In this document: one piece after another, positions 26,541 to 35,071 of the stretch | Layout: each line of letters begins with the position of its first letter | Numbering within the stretch: the stretch's first letter is position 1 | DNA from: Phycisphaeraceae bacterium | GTDB lineage: Bacteria > Planctomycetota > Phycisphaerae > Phycisphaerales > SM1A02 | Assembly: GCA_019636735.1 (NCBI GenBank) | Contig: JAHBWY010000002.1 | Coordinates: forward strand, 248,001 to 312,000 | Reading direction: 5' to 3' | Length of the DNA: 64,000 nt | Position numbers and translations under genes: made by a program | The notes under the pieces: generated by a model | Databases searched by the model: none | What the model saw: the letters and a program-made list of their open reading frames with translations, nothing else | Told to the model about the DNA's origin: nothing

Positions 26541-27086
26541 ATGCCACTTCTGTTCACCATTCTGACTCTGCTCATGATCGCGACGGCGTTCGCGCTCGTC
26601 CTCATCATTCTGGTTCAGCGTCCGCAGGGAGGCGGCCTCGCCGGAGCATTCGGTGGAGCCGGTGGCGGTGGCGCTGACACGGCCTTCGGTGGTCGAACGG
26701 GCGATGTGCTCACCACGGGAACCTGGATTGCTGCGGGTTTCTTCGTGGTCATCGCCGTCGCTCTGAACCTTGTGCCTTCACGGCCGACGGTTGTTCCCGC
26801 ATCGGCACCGGCGATCGGCGCTCCCGAGCCCGGCGCGCTTGAGCCGATGCCCCTTCCGCTGACGCCCGCCCCCACGATCCCCGCACCGCCCGTGCCGGCC
26901 CCGGCCGAGTTGCCTGCCAGCGAGGGCGCGGTGACGCCACCTGCTGTCCTTCCCCCCGATGAGCCGGCGGCGCCGCCGGTCGGCGAGCCCGGCGATGCGC
27001 CCTCCGCAGACCCTGCGGCAGATCCCTCGGGCGAGGAGCGTTTCGATTCAAGCGCGAATCCCGCGCAGGACAGCGACCTGCGCTGA
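26541..27086 (+). CDS. secG: Preprotein translocase subunit SecG
   Basis: A 181-residue inner-membrane subunit of the SecYEG channel. The SecG core is clear: a first transmembrane helix (about residues 4-25), then VQRPQGGGLAGAFGG with the conserved glycine loop, DVLTTGTWIAAGFFV and a second helix (about 52-72). The remaining 105 residues form a Pro/Ala/Glu-rich tail with no recognisable domain, much longer than in E. coli SecG (110 residues in total), probably exposed and disordered. It is 37 bp after tpiA and 18 bp before yicC and is probably in one operon with them. Confidence 0.92.
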   Translation: MPLLFTILTLLMIATAFALVLIILVQRPQGGGLAGAFGGAGGGGADTAFGGRTGDVLTTGTWIAAGFFVVIAVALNLVPSRPTVVPASAPAIGAPEPGALEPMPLPLTPAPTIPAPPVPAPAELPASEGAVTPPAVLPPDEPAAPPVGEPGDAPSADPAADPSGEERFDSSANPAQDSDLR

Positions 27087-27104
27087 CCCGCTCGCCGGAA
27101 CACC

Positions 27105-28007
27105 ATGATCCGCTCCATGACCGGATTCGGGGCTGCGTCCATCGAAGAAGATGGTGCACGCTATTCGGTTGAGATCCGCTCGGTCAACAATCGCTTCCTG
27201 AAGAGCACGCTTCGCCTGCCCGATGCGCTCCTTTCGCTTGAAGCGGAGATTGATGCGCAGATCGCCAGACGGTTGATTCGAGGCAGCGTGACGGTCTCGA
27301 TTCGAGTCTTCGACTCAAGCGCGCGAGTCGCGGCTCGCATCAATCGCGAGGCGTTGCAGGCCTATCTTTCGCAGCTCGATGGCGTGCCCGGGCTTGGCGC
27401 CATTCGCGAGAATGGCGGCGTGAACGGCCCCTCACTCGCGGCGCTCCTGGCGCTGCCGGGCGTGGTCATCGACGACGCGGCCGATCGCATCGCCGAGCGC
27501 GCAAGGCCCTTGCTCGCGAAGCTTGTCGACCAGGCGTGCGATCGAGTGATCGAGATGCGCGAGCGCGAGGGCGACTCCCTTCGCCGCACGCTCGTCCAGC
27601 TCGGCGAGGACATCGCGCGCGGGCTTGCGGCAGTGCGGCATCGAGCACCGGAGGTGAGCGAGCTCTATCGAGAGCGCCTCATGGCGCGCATGAAGACCAT
27701 GCTTGGTGAGCTCGGCGTCGCCGTGCGCGAAGAGGATGTCATCCGCGAAGTCGCAGGATTCGCCGAGCGCACGGATATCGCCGAGGAGATCACCCGACTC
27801 GAGGGACACCTCGAACAGTTCCATACGCTCGTCGACCCGTCGAATCGCGAGCCCATCGGCCGCGTGCTCGACTTCCTTGCTCAGGAGATGCTACGGGAGG
27901 CCAATACCATCGCGAGCAAGTCGGCCGATGTCGACATCAGTCGCCGGATTGTCGAGGTCAAGGCGGCCATCGATCGGATCAAGGAACAGTCGCAGAATGC
28001 CGAGTAG
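27105..28007 (+). CDS. yicC: YicC/YloC family endoribonuclease
   Basis: A 300-residue protein with the full YicC signature: MIRSMTGFG at the start, SVNNRFLK, a central helical region, the HLEQF segment, and the C-terminal FLAQEMLREANTIASKS followed by VEVKAAIDRIKEQSQN. Family members are endoribonucleases involved in RNA degradation. In many bacteria yicC is followed by gmk (guanylate kinase); here the next gene is a phosphotransferase whose start overlaps yicC by 11 bp, so the usual partner is absent. It probably belongs to the tpiA-secG operon. Confidence 0.93.
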   Translation: MIRSMTGFGAASIEEDGARYSVEIRSVNNRFLKSTLRLPDALLSLEAEIDAQIARRLIRGSVTVSIRVFDSSARVAARINREALQAYLSQLDGVPGLGAIRENGGVNGPSLAALLALPGVVIDDAADRIAERARPLLAKLVDQACDRVIEMREREGDSLRRTLVQLGEDIARGLAAVRHRAPEVSELYRERLMARMKTMLGELGVAVREEDVIREVAGFAERTDIAEEITRLEGHLEQFHTLVDPSNREPIGRVLDFLAQEMLREANTIASKSADVDISRRIVEVKAAIDRIKEQSQNAE

Positions 28008-29061
28008 TCGACCTCGCGAGCGCTTTGCGCCTGATGAGGCCAGAGAGGTCATTCGACGCATCGGTTCCGATCGCCTCGGTCGGGTGGAGAAGGTCGTCGA
28101 GTTCGACCGGGGCTCGAGTCGCAGTCCCAAACTGCTCATCTCGACGGAGACGAGCCGCTGGTTGCTGAAGCGCCGGGCGCCGATCAATGCGGCGCCGGAA
28201 CGGGTTCGCTTCTGCCAGGACTTCCAGCGGCGCCTCGAACTCGCGCTCGTGCCCGTGGCGGCGCCACAGCCCTTCAAGAGCGGCGAGACCTCGCTGCGCA
28301 TGGGCGACCATGTCTACGAGTACTTTCGATTCGTCGACGGAGCGCGCTACCAGCGATCGGTCGACCATGCGCAAGCAGCGGGCGAGGCGCTCGGCCAGCT
28401 CCTTCTGGCGGCCATGACCATGCGCCTCGATGGCGACCCCGTCCATGGGAGCTTTCACGCATCAGGCATCATTCTCGGCGCGGCCAAGCTCGCGGAGGAG
28501 AGCGTGCCCGCAGTTGAACCTGAGGTTGACCGGGCGGAGCTCCTTGGGCACACGAAGGCGCTGCGGCAGATGTACCGGGTCGCCGCACAGCGGGGCATCG
28601 AGAGCGGCTTCGCTGCCACCGGAGTGCAGCCCATCCACGGCGACTACCACCCGGGCAACCTCATTTTCAGCGGGGGCGAGGTCGCGGCGATCGTTGACTT
28701 CGATGCGGCTCGGGTGGAGCCGAGGGCGGTGGAGGTGGCCAACGCGCTGCTCCACCTCGGCTCGCTTCGGCTCCCCAGTCATGAGATCGATGAGTGGCCT
28801 GCCGGGCTGGATCCCCTTCTGGTGCGGGCTGCCATGGGGGGCGTGAAGCGGGCGGGTGTCACCTTGGAATTACCGGAGCGCCGAGCGATTCCGTGGCTTA
28901 TGATCGAGGCGTGCATCGCCGAGGGCATCGTTCCAATTGCTCGAACGGGCAGCCTTGCGAATCTGCAAGGCTCGGCGATGGTGCGCTTCCTGCGCCGCCG
29001 CGCCGAGTGGATCCGCGAAGAGGAGCCACTCATTCTCGAAGCGCTCTCGCCATCCTCCTGA
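27997..29061 (+). CDS. APH-family phosphotransferase (protein-kinase-like fold)
   Basis: A 354-residue member of the aminoglycoside/choline phosphotransferase superfamily. The N-lobe has KLLISTETSRWLLKRR with a candidate ATP-binding Lys. The catalytic loop IHGDYHPGNLIF and the metal-binding IVDFDAARVEP follow in the normal order and spacing. These enzymes phosphorylate small molecules such as choline, homoserine, sugars or fructosamines; the sequence does not identify the substrate. The ATG overlaps the yicC stop by 11 bp, and its own 3' end overlaps the PDZ-protein start by 55 nt, so it lies inside a tightly coupled operon. A role in aminoglycoside resistance is not suggested by context. Confidence 0.8.
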   Translation: MPSSRPRERFAPDEAREVIRRIGSDRLGRVEKVVEFDRGSSRSPKLLISTETSRWLLKRRAPINAAPERVRFCQDFQRRLELALVPVAAPQPFKSGETSLRMGDHVYEYFRFVDGARYQRSVDHAQAAGEALGQLLLAAMTMRLDGDPVHGSFHASGIILGAAKLAEESVPAVEPEVDRAELLGHTKALRQMYRVAAQRGIESGFAATGVQPIHGDYHPGNLIFSGGEVAAIVDFDAARVEPRAVEVANALLHLGSLRLPSHEIDEWPAGLDPLLVRAAMGGVKRAGVTLELPERRAIPWLMIEACIAEGIVPIARTGSLANLQGSAMVRFLRRRAEWIREEEPLILEALSPSS

Positions 29062-30098
29062 TCGCCTCGGCCGCCGTGCTCGGCGCAGCGCCTCAGGGGC
29101 GGCCAGATCGCGCCGTCGCTCCGCCGCGCGAAGCGGCGGCCGTCAGCGCGGAACTTGAGCGGCAGGTCGATGCGCTCGTTGATCGACTTGCGAGCCCGGA
29201 GTGGGAGGAGCGCGAATCTGCATCCGCCGCACTCATGGCCCTGCCGATGCCTGAGGCGCAGCCCGTCCTGCTTCGCCGCCTTGAGCGCGGCGGTCTCGAC
29301 CCCGAACAGCGTCATCGGCTGGCTGATGCAGCGTGTCGCCGGCTGGTCGAGCAACCTCGCGGGGCGCTGGGCATCAGCATGGACATCGGCCCACAGGGCA
29401 TGTCCGGCGTGCGCGTCATGGGCCTGGTGCCCGGCATGCCTGCTGCGGAAGTCCTTCGCATCGGCGATGTGATCGAGGCGATCAACGACGAGCCGATCCT
29501 CAGCAGCCAGGTACTGAGCGATGTGGTTCAGCGGCTCGCACCCGGAACAGCCGTGCACTTGCGCGTGCAGCGTCCGGTGCTCGATGAGCAGGGGCGTCCC
29601 CGACGCGATCGCGCGGGGCAGGTGGTGACGCAGGCAGTGCAGGTCACCATGCGCCTCGGCTCGATGGAGCAGCTCGATGCCAACGACCGGATGGGTCGGG
29701 AGCGAAATGCGTTCCGACGCAGCTCCGATGTGCAGATCCTTCGCGAGGCGGAAGCGCGCCGCATCCGGCGCGATTTCGTCGCGACGGCGACACTTGTTCC
29801 CCTGACCTCGACCTCACGCGACGGCCCCGTGGTCGAGATGACCTTTGCGGGGCGTCTCGCGGAACTCGAGCGACGCCTTGATGAACTCGAAGATGGCATC
29901 TGGCGGACGCGAGGAGATGCAATCGACGCTCTCTCCGCGACAGCGCAGGGTCTCGACGCGCTCCAAGCTCACATGAATGAGGAAAGCGTGACCGATCGCG
30001 ATCGCGTGCGCCTCGCCGGGGCGCTTCAGCGCTTGGGTCGGCTCCTCTCGCGCGATGATCTGCTGATGCCCGTCGATCAGCAGATTCCCCCTCGATGA
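29007..30098 (+). CDS. Exported PDZ-domain protein
   Basis: A 363-residue protein. From the GTG at 29007 it has a signal peptide (basic n-region, core ALAILLIASAAVLG, then GAA). Next come a short HEAT-like helical segment (LASPEWEERESASAALMAL, about residues 62-80), a PDZ domain (about 118-205: LGISMDIG, GLVPGMPAAEVLRIGDVIEAIN) and a C-terminal coiled-coil-like region. PDZ domains bind peptide C-termini, and similar proteins scaffold or assist periplasmic proteases; no protease domain is present. The GTG start is chosen because no ATG precedes the hydrophobic core; it places the start 55 nt inside the upstream phosphotransferase gene, an unusually long overlap. Partners are unknown. Confidence 0.7.
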   Translation: MDPRRGATHSRSALAILLIASAAVLGAAPQGRPDRAVAPPREAAAVSAELERQVDALVDRLASPEWEERESASAALMALPMPEAQPVLLRRLERGGLDPEQRHRLADAACRRLVEQPRGALGISMDIGPQGMSGVRVMGLVPGMPAAEVLRIGDVIEAINDEPILSSQVLSDVVQRLAPGTAVHLRVQRPVLDEQGRPRRDRAGQVVTQAVQVTMRLGSMEQLDANDRMGRERNAFRRSSDVQILREAEARRIRRDFVATATLVPLTSTSRDGPVVEMTFAGRLAELERRLDELEDGIWRTRGDAIDALSATAQGLDALQAHMNEESVTDRDRVRLAGALQRLGRLLSRDDLLMPVDQQIPPR

Positions 30099-30137
30099 CG
30101 CAGGCGGCGCGAGCCGCCTCGGGGCATCGGTCGAGCC

Positions 30138-30761
30138 TCAGTGGCCGAGCGGATTCGTGAAGGTCGACTCCTGCAGCGGCACGACCGCTTCCAAGATCGA
30201 AAGCAACACTCGTCCGGGCGTCCCGCTCGCTTCGATGTCGCGAATGAGCGATCGATCAAAGCGGCAGAGGACTGGCTTGGTCGACTCGCGATAGACCTCG
30301 AAGCGGCGGCGGATGACGGCGACATCCGCATCATCCGGACGCTGCTGCTGAAGCGCGCGGCGGCGCATGCGCTCGACCATCTCCTCCTGGTCCTTCGCGA
30401 CGAGATGGATGACAAGTCGGACATCGACGAAGGGAGCGAGCGCCTCGGCCTGCGCCGCGCTGCGGGGAATGCCGTCAAGCAGAAGGAACTCACGATTCGG
30501 CCGGTAGGCCCCCGACGCGATCATCGAATCGACATGGTCGCGCCAGATCTCGATGGTGAGGTCATCTGGCACAAGCTCGCCGCGCGTCGAGTACTCCATG
30601 AACTTCCTGCCCAGCGGACTCTGGCGGTCGAGCGAGCGGAAGACATCGCCCATCGCGAGATGAACGAACCCGGGAATGCGACCGAGGATGGCGCCCTGGG
30701 TGCCCTTGCCCGAACCGGGCACGCCGAAGAGGAGGATGGAGGTGATCTTGCCGGGAGCCAT
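30138..30761 (-). CDS. Adenylate kinase-like nucleoside monophosphate kinase (short-LID type)
   Basis: A 207-residue P-loop kinase. It has GVPGSGKGTQ (Walker A), GDVFRSL in place of the usual STGDMLR, GELVPDDLTIEIW, FLLLDGIPRSAAQAEAL (GFPRT in Adk), and RPDDADVAVIRRRFEVY. The LID between the two arginine helices is only a few residues long, as in short-type adenylate and UMP/CMP kinases, and lacks the zinc-finger-like insert of long Adk. It should transfer phosphate from ATP to a nucleoside monophosphate, probably AMP, although the altered NMP-binding Thr and GIPR leave specificity open. The start is the ATG at 30761; it is divergent from recJ. Confidence 0.8.
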   Translation of the reverse strand: MAPGKITSILLFGVPGSGKGTQGAILGRIPGFVHLAMGDVFRSLDRQSPLGRKFMEYSTRGELVPDDLTIEIWRDHVDSMIASGAYRPNREFLLLDGIPRSAAQAEALAPFVDVRLVIHLVAKDQEEMVERMRRRALQQQRPDDADVAVIRRRFEVYRESTKPVLCRFDRSLIRDIEASGTPGRVLLSILEAVVPLQESTFTNPLGH

Positions 30762-30830
30762 GAGCAGGTCCGGCAGTATGACGCAGCGCCGGGAAACGCG
30801 AAAGTCGAGGTTGCCCGAAGGGTGAATCGG

Positions 30831-30862
30831 GGTCCGATGGCGCCGAGGGCGCGGATCGGACC
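30831..30862 (+). promoter_or_regulatory. Strong inverted repeat / stem-loop upstream of recJ
   Basis: Perfect 8-bp arms GGTCCGAT (30831-30838) and ATCGGACC (30855-30862) enclose inner 5-bp arms GCGCC/GGCGC and a GAG loop. It lies in the 147-bp space between the divergent adenylate kinase-like gene and recJ, upstream of the recJ -35/-10. It could be an operator for either gene or a terminator for neither; no T-tract is present. Confidence 0.45.
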
Positions 30863-30873
30863 ACCTGGCTGGT

Positions 30874-30902
30874 TTGCCGCGCCCGTCCCGGATGCGTACT
30901 TT
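30874..30902 (+). promoter_or_regulatory. Promoter of recJ
   Basis: TTGCCG at 30874-30879 and TACTTT at 30897-30902 are separated by 17 nt. The box ends 6 nt before the ATG at 30909, predicting a leaderless mRNA. This is the best-formed member of the TACNNT set. Confidence 0.5.
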
Positions 30903-30908
30903 GCCCGC

Positions 30909-32738
30909 ATGCAGGGTGTGCGAAGGAGGTGGACGGTCCGCATGGAGGCGGGCAAGGGACAGTCGTCTCTCGCCAGGCGCCTGCTGGACGATCGATCGGG
31001 GGGCGATGAGCGACGGCGGCGCATCTTGGAATCGCCCGCACTTCAGGACCTCCATCGACCGACCACACTCCCGGGAGCGGTCGCCGCGGGAGAGGCGATC
31101 GCCCGAGCGTGGCGCGATCGCAGGCGGATCGCGATCTATGGCGATTACGATGTCGATGGCATCACGGCCACGGCACTCTTCTGGCATCTGCTCCGGGCGC
31201 TTGACCCTTCGCGCTCCGCCGAGACCTATCTGCCGCACCGCATGGAGCATGGCTATGGAGTGAACGGCGATGCCCTGCGCGAACTCGCCGATCGCGGTGT
31301 GCAGAGTGTCATCACCGTTGACTGCGGCATCACCGCAGTGACCGAAGCTGAACTCGCGAGGGAACTCGGCCTCGAGCTGATCATCACCGACCATCATGCG
31401 ATGGAGCTCTCGGAGAGTGCGGCAACCGAGCTCGATGCATCGGCCGATTGTCGCGCTGCGGGAAGCGCGGTGAATGACCACGGTGGCACCCATCGGCTGC
31501 CGCGTGCGTCTGCGCTGGTGCACCCCGATCTGCCCGGAGAGGCAGCGCCATTTCCGCGGCTCTGTGGCGCGGCGGTGGCCTGGAAGACCGCCTGCACCAC
31601 GGCGAGCGCATGGTTCGGACCTCATCAGGTCTCCGAGCCCGTGCGGCGCACGCTCGTTGGATTGCTGCCGCTCGTCGCACTCGGCACCATCGCCGATGTC
31701 ATGGACCTCGAAGATGAGAACCGGATCTTCGCGGCCATTGGGCTTCGAGGCCTTGCGACCACAGCGATTCCGGGCCTTCAGGCCCTCGTCCGCTCCGAAG
31801 CCGGCAGCGATGTCGACGCCGAGGCGATCGGGTTCCGCCTCGCACCGATGCTGAACGCCTGCGGGCGCCTCGGTCACGCGGCGGAGGCTCTCGAGTTGCT
31901 CACCACGGCTGATGCACGACGATCAAGCGAGATTGTCAGTGCCCTCTCGCAACTGAACGAAGAGCGCAAGGGGCTCGAGCGCTCCTGTGTCGAGAGCGCA
32001 ATGGAAGCGGCCGAGGCCGCGGGCATGACCCGCCCCGATCGGCGCGTGATTGCGCTCGCCAATGCTCGCTGGCATGAGGGCGTCGTGGGTGTCGCGTGCT
32101 CCCGGCTGGTGGAGCGATTCGGACGGCCGACGATTCTGCTTCAGGACAAGGGCGAGACGCTCAAGGGCTCCGGTCGGAGCGTGCCGGGCGTGCACCTGCT
32201 CGAAGCGCTTCGGGCGTGCGCCTTGCGTGGTGTGCCATTCCGTCGCCTCGGAGGTCATGCGATGGCGGCGGGTATGGAGATCGACCGCGCGGCGCTGCCC
32301 AGCTTTCAGGAGGCGCTCATTGAGGAGGTGAACGCGCGCCTCGCTCCCGAGGCGCTCATTCCCGAGCTCTCGATCGACATTCGTGCGACGCTCGATGAGC
32401 TGACGCGGTCAACGCTGAGTCAACTGGCGCGCCTCGAGCCCTTCGGCCGCGGCAATCCACGGCCGCGCTTCCTGCTGGAGTGCGTGGTGCTCGCGGCACC
32501 GCCGCGCCAACTTGGCTCGAGCGGATCGCATGTCGAACTCTGGCTCAGGCAGGGGAGCGGTCGGACCACGCGCCGCGCCATCTGGTGGTCCGGCGCGGAG
32601 TGGACGCGCGACCTCGACACCGGGGAGTCGCTCGATCTCGTGGTTGAAGCGCGCCTCAATCGCTTCCGCGGCCGCGAAGAGGAACTCCTCACTGTCATTG
32701 ACATGCGCCGAGTGAGTGCGGCAGCGAGCGTTCGGTGA
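30909..32738 (+). CDS. recJ: Single-stranded-DNA-specific exonuclease RecJ
   Basis: A 609-residue DHH-family nuclease that degrades single-stranded DNA 5' to 3' in recombination and repair. DHH motifs are complete: YGDYDVDGITAT, VDCGIT, TDHHAMEL, then GTIADVMDL. The DHHA1 domain ends with RLGGHAMAAGMEI, and a C-terminal OB-like domain (PFGRGNPRPRF) follows, about the normal length. The N-terminal RRRWTVR is the usual RecJ beginning, which supports the ATG at 30909 over an ATG at 30837 that falls inside a stem-loop. A TACTTT box 6 nt upstream predicts a leaderless transcript. An insertion of about 30 residues rich in Ala/Ser follows the DHH motif. Confidence 0.95.
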   Translation: MQGVRRRWTVRMEAGKGQSSLARRLLDDRSGGDERRRRILESPALQDLHRPTTLPGAVAAGEAIARAWRDRRRIAIYGDYDVDGITATALFWHLLRALDPSRSAETYLPHRMEHGYGVNGDALRELADRGVQSVITVDCGITAVTEAELARELGLELIITDHHAMELSESAATELDASADCRAAGSAVNDHGGTHRLPRASALVHPDLPGEAAPFPRLCGAAVAWKTACTTASAWFGPHQVSEPVRRTLVGLLPLVALGTIADVMDLEDENRIFAAIGLRGLATTAIPGLQALVRSEAGSDVDAEAIGFRLAPMLNACGRLGHAAEALELLTTADARRSSEIVSALSQLNEERKGLERSCVESAMEAAEAAGMTRPDRRVIALANARWHEGVVGVACSRLVERFGRPTILLQDKGETLKGSGRSVPGVHLLEALRACALRGVPFRRLGGHAMAAGMEIDRAALPSFQEALIEEVNARLAPEALIPELSIDIRATLDELTRSTLSQLARLEPFGRGNPRPRFLLECVVLAAPPRQLGSSGSHVELWLRQGSGRTTRRAIWWSGAEWTRDLDTGESLDLVVEARLNRFRGREEELLTVIDMRRVSAAASVR

Positions 32739-32818
32739 GCCGAGTCATAGAGAGCCGCTTCGGACGCCGCGCGGCCTTCGACCGGAACCCCGTGTCGCGG
32801 CTGTGCATCGAGCGTCGC

Positions 32819-32960
32819 CCGGCAACATCTGCGGTGACTTCGGTCAACCCATCGAGGGCGCTCCAGGACGGGGTCCTGACCTCGCTCGGCCGGCAACACC
32901 TGCGGTGATCTTGGTCAACCCATCGAGGGCGCTACAGGACGAGGTCCTGACCTCGCTCGA
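32819..32960. repeat. 71-bp imperfect tandem duplication at the 3' end of the pyrophosphorylase gene
   Basis: Two copies, 32819-32889 and 32890-32960, match at nearly every base (both contain GGTCAACCCATCGAGGGCGCT). The stop codon of the leftward gene lies in the right copy; the left copy has GAG where the stop TAG would be, so it repeats the last coding bases downstream of the gene. Each copy contains a CAGGAC/GTCCTG stem with a 3-base loop. The period is not a multiple of three. Confidence 0.75.
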
Positions 32961-34374
32961 CCTGTCGCGGAAGCGATGCGTGGGCGAGATCGCTCGCCTC
33001 AAGCGCCGTCAGAGGTGAGATCTCGATCCTCGCGTCCACCGCGCCGTCGGGGCGCCGGGGAACCTTCACGCCATGAGCCTCGAGCCAGAGGGCGGCTCGC
33101 TCGCTCTGGAGCGCATGCGAGCTGGCGGGGGAGTCCTCGCCGCTCGCGTTCTTGATCGGCGCGAACTCCTCCACACGCGAGGTCTCAAGCACCGCCGACT
33201 GTCGGGCCAGAGGCAGCGCGTCGAAGACGAAGGTCTCGAACTTGATGGAGTTCGGTTCCTTCGGCTCGACCAGGCGCCCCGATTGGAGATCGACGAAAGG
33301 CGTCGCCTTGAGCGCTCGATGCCACGGCAGACCGGAGCCATCGAGGTCCTTCGTCAGCGCATCGAGGAAGGCGAGCCCGATCGCGTGCACGGCGATCGAC
33401 CCGGCCTCAAGCAGCAGCTTTCCATCGGGCGCTCGCCGCTCTGCGACTTCGCGCGGCAGGTTGCTGTACTCGACCACTTGCGTGACCGCGTGTCCATCGG
33501 GGCCGGGCGCATGGCAGAGCACACCGACCTTCTCCGCCGCATCTCGCTTCGGCACGCATTTGCTCGACATCTCTCCCGACGACTCCGTCGAGGCGACATG
33601 CGCGCCGATGAAGAGAGGGTCGAGCACATGGACAAGGGGATTGTCGACTTGGAAGTAGCTCACCACCTCGATGCCGCGAGCGCCCATGTCCTCGATGGCG
33701 CCACTCTCTCGCAGCGCCCGCAGTGATCCGCCATGACCATCAGGGTTCGTGGCCGGTTCATCCGGTGCGCTCAGGAGCACCCGCCCTTCGAGGTCCAGCG
33801 TCGGGACGACCCCCTGAGGGAAGAAGAAGTGATCCGCCGGGCGACGCCCGAAGTAGTTGTTGTCGTGGAAGAACGCGCGGGTGTCCGCATCGTTCAGGGG
33901 GCTGGTCATGATGTACCAGGGAATCGACACCCCATGCCTCCGCTCACGCGCAAGGAGTTGCTCCGCAAAGAGGCGAAAGAGCGGCTTGCCCGTGATGACC
34001 GTCGCAGGGAAGGTCCCCTTCGGTCCGCGCCAGCCGAGTCGAGTGCCCTGTCCACCGGCCACCGTGAAGGCCGCCACGCGCCCGTGGCGAACGAGCTGTT
34101 CACCCGCGGCATGGAGACGGACGGCGTCGGGATGATCGCGCCGAACGACGGGCACGGGCGCCAGCGATGAGACATCGGCAGGGGCCCGGTGCTCAGCCTG
34201 ATGTCGCATCTCAATGAGTCGCTCGAGAGGAAGCGCGGCGATGCGGGAGAGGAGCGAGCGCTGCTGGCTCTCGCTCAGCGAACTCCAGAAGGTGAGAAGG
34301 TGTTCCTGCCCGCAGGCGCGCAGTCGCGAACGCACTTTCTCAAGCGGCATCTCGGCAGTCGTCGGTTCAGGCAT
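32932..34374 (-). CDS. UDP-N-acetylglucosamine/UDP-sugar pyrophosphorylase, eukaryote-like
   Basis: A 480-residue nucleotidyltransferase of the UDPGP/UAP family, resembling eukaryotic UDP-GlcNAc pyrophosphorylase rather than bacterial GlmU. The family signature AGGQGTRLGWRGPKGTFP is intact, followed by WYIMTSPLN, FFFPQGVVPTLD, SYFQVDNPLV and a C-terminal FETFVFDALP. It would join UTP with GlcNAc-1-phosphate (or a related sugar phosphate) to give the UDP-sugar. With the glmM-like mutase at 37430-38851 it could supply UDP-GlcNAc for the wall and lipids. Its start overlaps the phoU stop by 8 bp. The last residues lie in a 71-bp tandem duplication. Confidence 0.85.
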   Translation of the reverse strand: MPEPTTAEMPLEKVRSRLRACGQEHLLTFWSSLSESQQRSLLSRIAALPLERLIEMRHQAEHRAPADVSSLAPVPVVRRDHPDAVRLHAAGEQLVRHGRVAAFTVAGGQGTRLGWRGPKGTFPATVITGKPLFRLFAEQLLARERRHGVSIPWYIMTSPLNDADTRAFFHDNNYFGRRPADHFFFPQGVVPTLDLEGRVLLSAPDEPATNPDGHGGSLRALRESGAIEDMGARGIEVVSYFQVDNPLVHVLDPLFIGAHVASTESSGEMSSKCVPKRDAAEKVGVLCHAPGPDGHAVTQVVEYSNLPREVAERRAPDGKLLLEAGSIAVHAIGLAFLDALTKDLDGSGLPWHRALKATPFVDLQSGRLVEPKEPNSIKFETFVFDALPLARQSAVLETSRVEEFAPIKNASGEDSPASSHALQSERAALWLEAHGVKVPRRPDGAVDARIEISPLTALEASDLAHASLPRQVERGQDLVL

Positions 34375-35047
34375 CGGGGGCTTCCGGCTCGGTCCATCCC
34401 TCCGGTCGATGCCTCACGATGAGCCCCGACCTGAGATAGATGACCTGTTCGCACATGTTGGTGCAGTGGTCGGCGATCCGCTCGAGGGCCTTCACCACGG
34501 CCATGAGCCTGAAGGCGAAGGGCACTCCGAAGTGGCCTAGTGCGACCTGTTCCTGCGCGTGCATCAGGATCTCGCGCTTGAAGCGCTCGATCGTGTCATC
34601 GAAGAGAAGGACCTGTCGTGCGAGACCTGCGTCCTTGCGTGCGACACTTCGGACGGCGTCCCGCAGCACGCCGAGCACGCTGTTGGCCATGACCCGGAAG
34701 GTCGGCGGCACGCGCTCGCTCATCGGGCCCTGCTCGATGACATGCTCGGCGATCACGACGCCCGCGTCGGCGATGCGCTCGAGCTCGTTGTTGACCTTGA
34801 CGATGGTCAGCACCTCGCGGATGCGATGTTCGTCCTTCTCACCCATGCCGAGCATCGGAACCGAGCGGCGCTCGATCTCGACATCGACCTTGTCGATCGC
34901 ATCATCCATGGCGACGACGCCTCGGGCTCGCTCGGCGTCGCGGTCGAAGTAGCTTTCGACCGCGCGGGTGCAGAGCTCCAGCACGCGCTCACCCTGGGTG
35001 GCCAGATCACGGTCCAGCGCCGCGAGTTTGTCGGCGAAGTCAGGCAC
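34367..35047 (-). CDS. phoU: Phosphate transport regulator PhoU
   Basis: A 226-residue protein with two three-helix PhoU repeats: the first with [18 protein letters not shown] and [18 protein letters not shown], the second with [14 protein letters not shown] and [21 protein letters not shown]. The repeated E/DxxxD clusters bind metal in the family. PhoU links the Pst transporter to the PhoR kinase and represses phosphate uptake. No pst or phoBR genes are visible here, but ppk1 lies 4 kb away. The GTG at 35047 is the first start that fits the family's N-terminus; a TACCAT box lies 7 nt before it. It is divergent from pdxJ with 30 bp between start codons. Confidence 0.9.
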   Translation of the reverse strand: MPDFADKLAALDRDLATQGERVLELCTRAVESYFDRDAERARGVVAMDDAIDKVDVEIERRSVPMLGMGEKDEHRIREVLTIVKVNNELERIADAGVVIAEHVIEQGPMSERVPPTFRVMANSVLGVLRDAVRSVARKDAGLARQVLLFDDTIERFKREILMHAQEQVALGHFGVPFAFRLMAVVKALERIADHCTNMCEQVIYLRSGLIVRHRPEGWTEPEAPDA

Positions 35048-35054
35048 GCCGCCG

Positions 35055-35071
35055 ATGGTAGCCGCTACCCT
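35055..35071. promoter_or_regulatory. Back-to-back -10 boxes of phoU and pdxJ
   Basis: TACCAT (minus strand, 35055-35060) is 7 nt before the phoU GTG. TACCCT (plus strand, 35066-35071) is 6 nt before the pdxJ GTG. The palindrome GGTAGC-C-GCTACC (35057-35069) joins them. The whole intergenic space is 30 bp, so both promoters would extend their -35 regions into the opposite gene. Confidence 0.45.

Noticed and set aside
27997..29061. Aminoglycoside resistance gene
   Set aside because: The APH fold is shared by many metabolic kinases, and the gene lies in a housekeeping operon with no sign of mobility.
32819..32960. Two similar units considered as a CRISPR array
   Set aside because: Only two adjoining copies of 71 bp without spacers; one overlaps a coding end. 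This is a tandem duplication.
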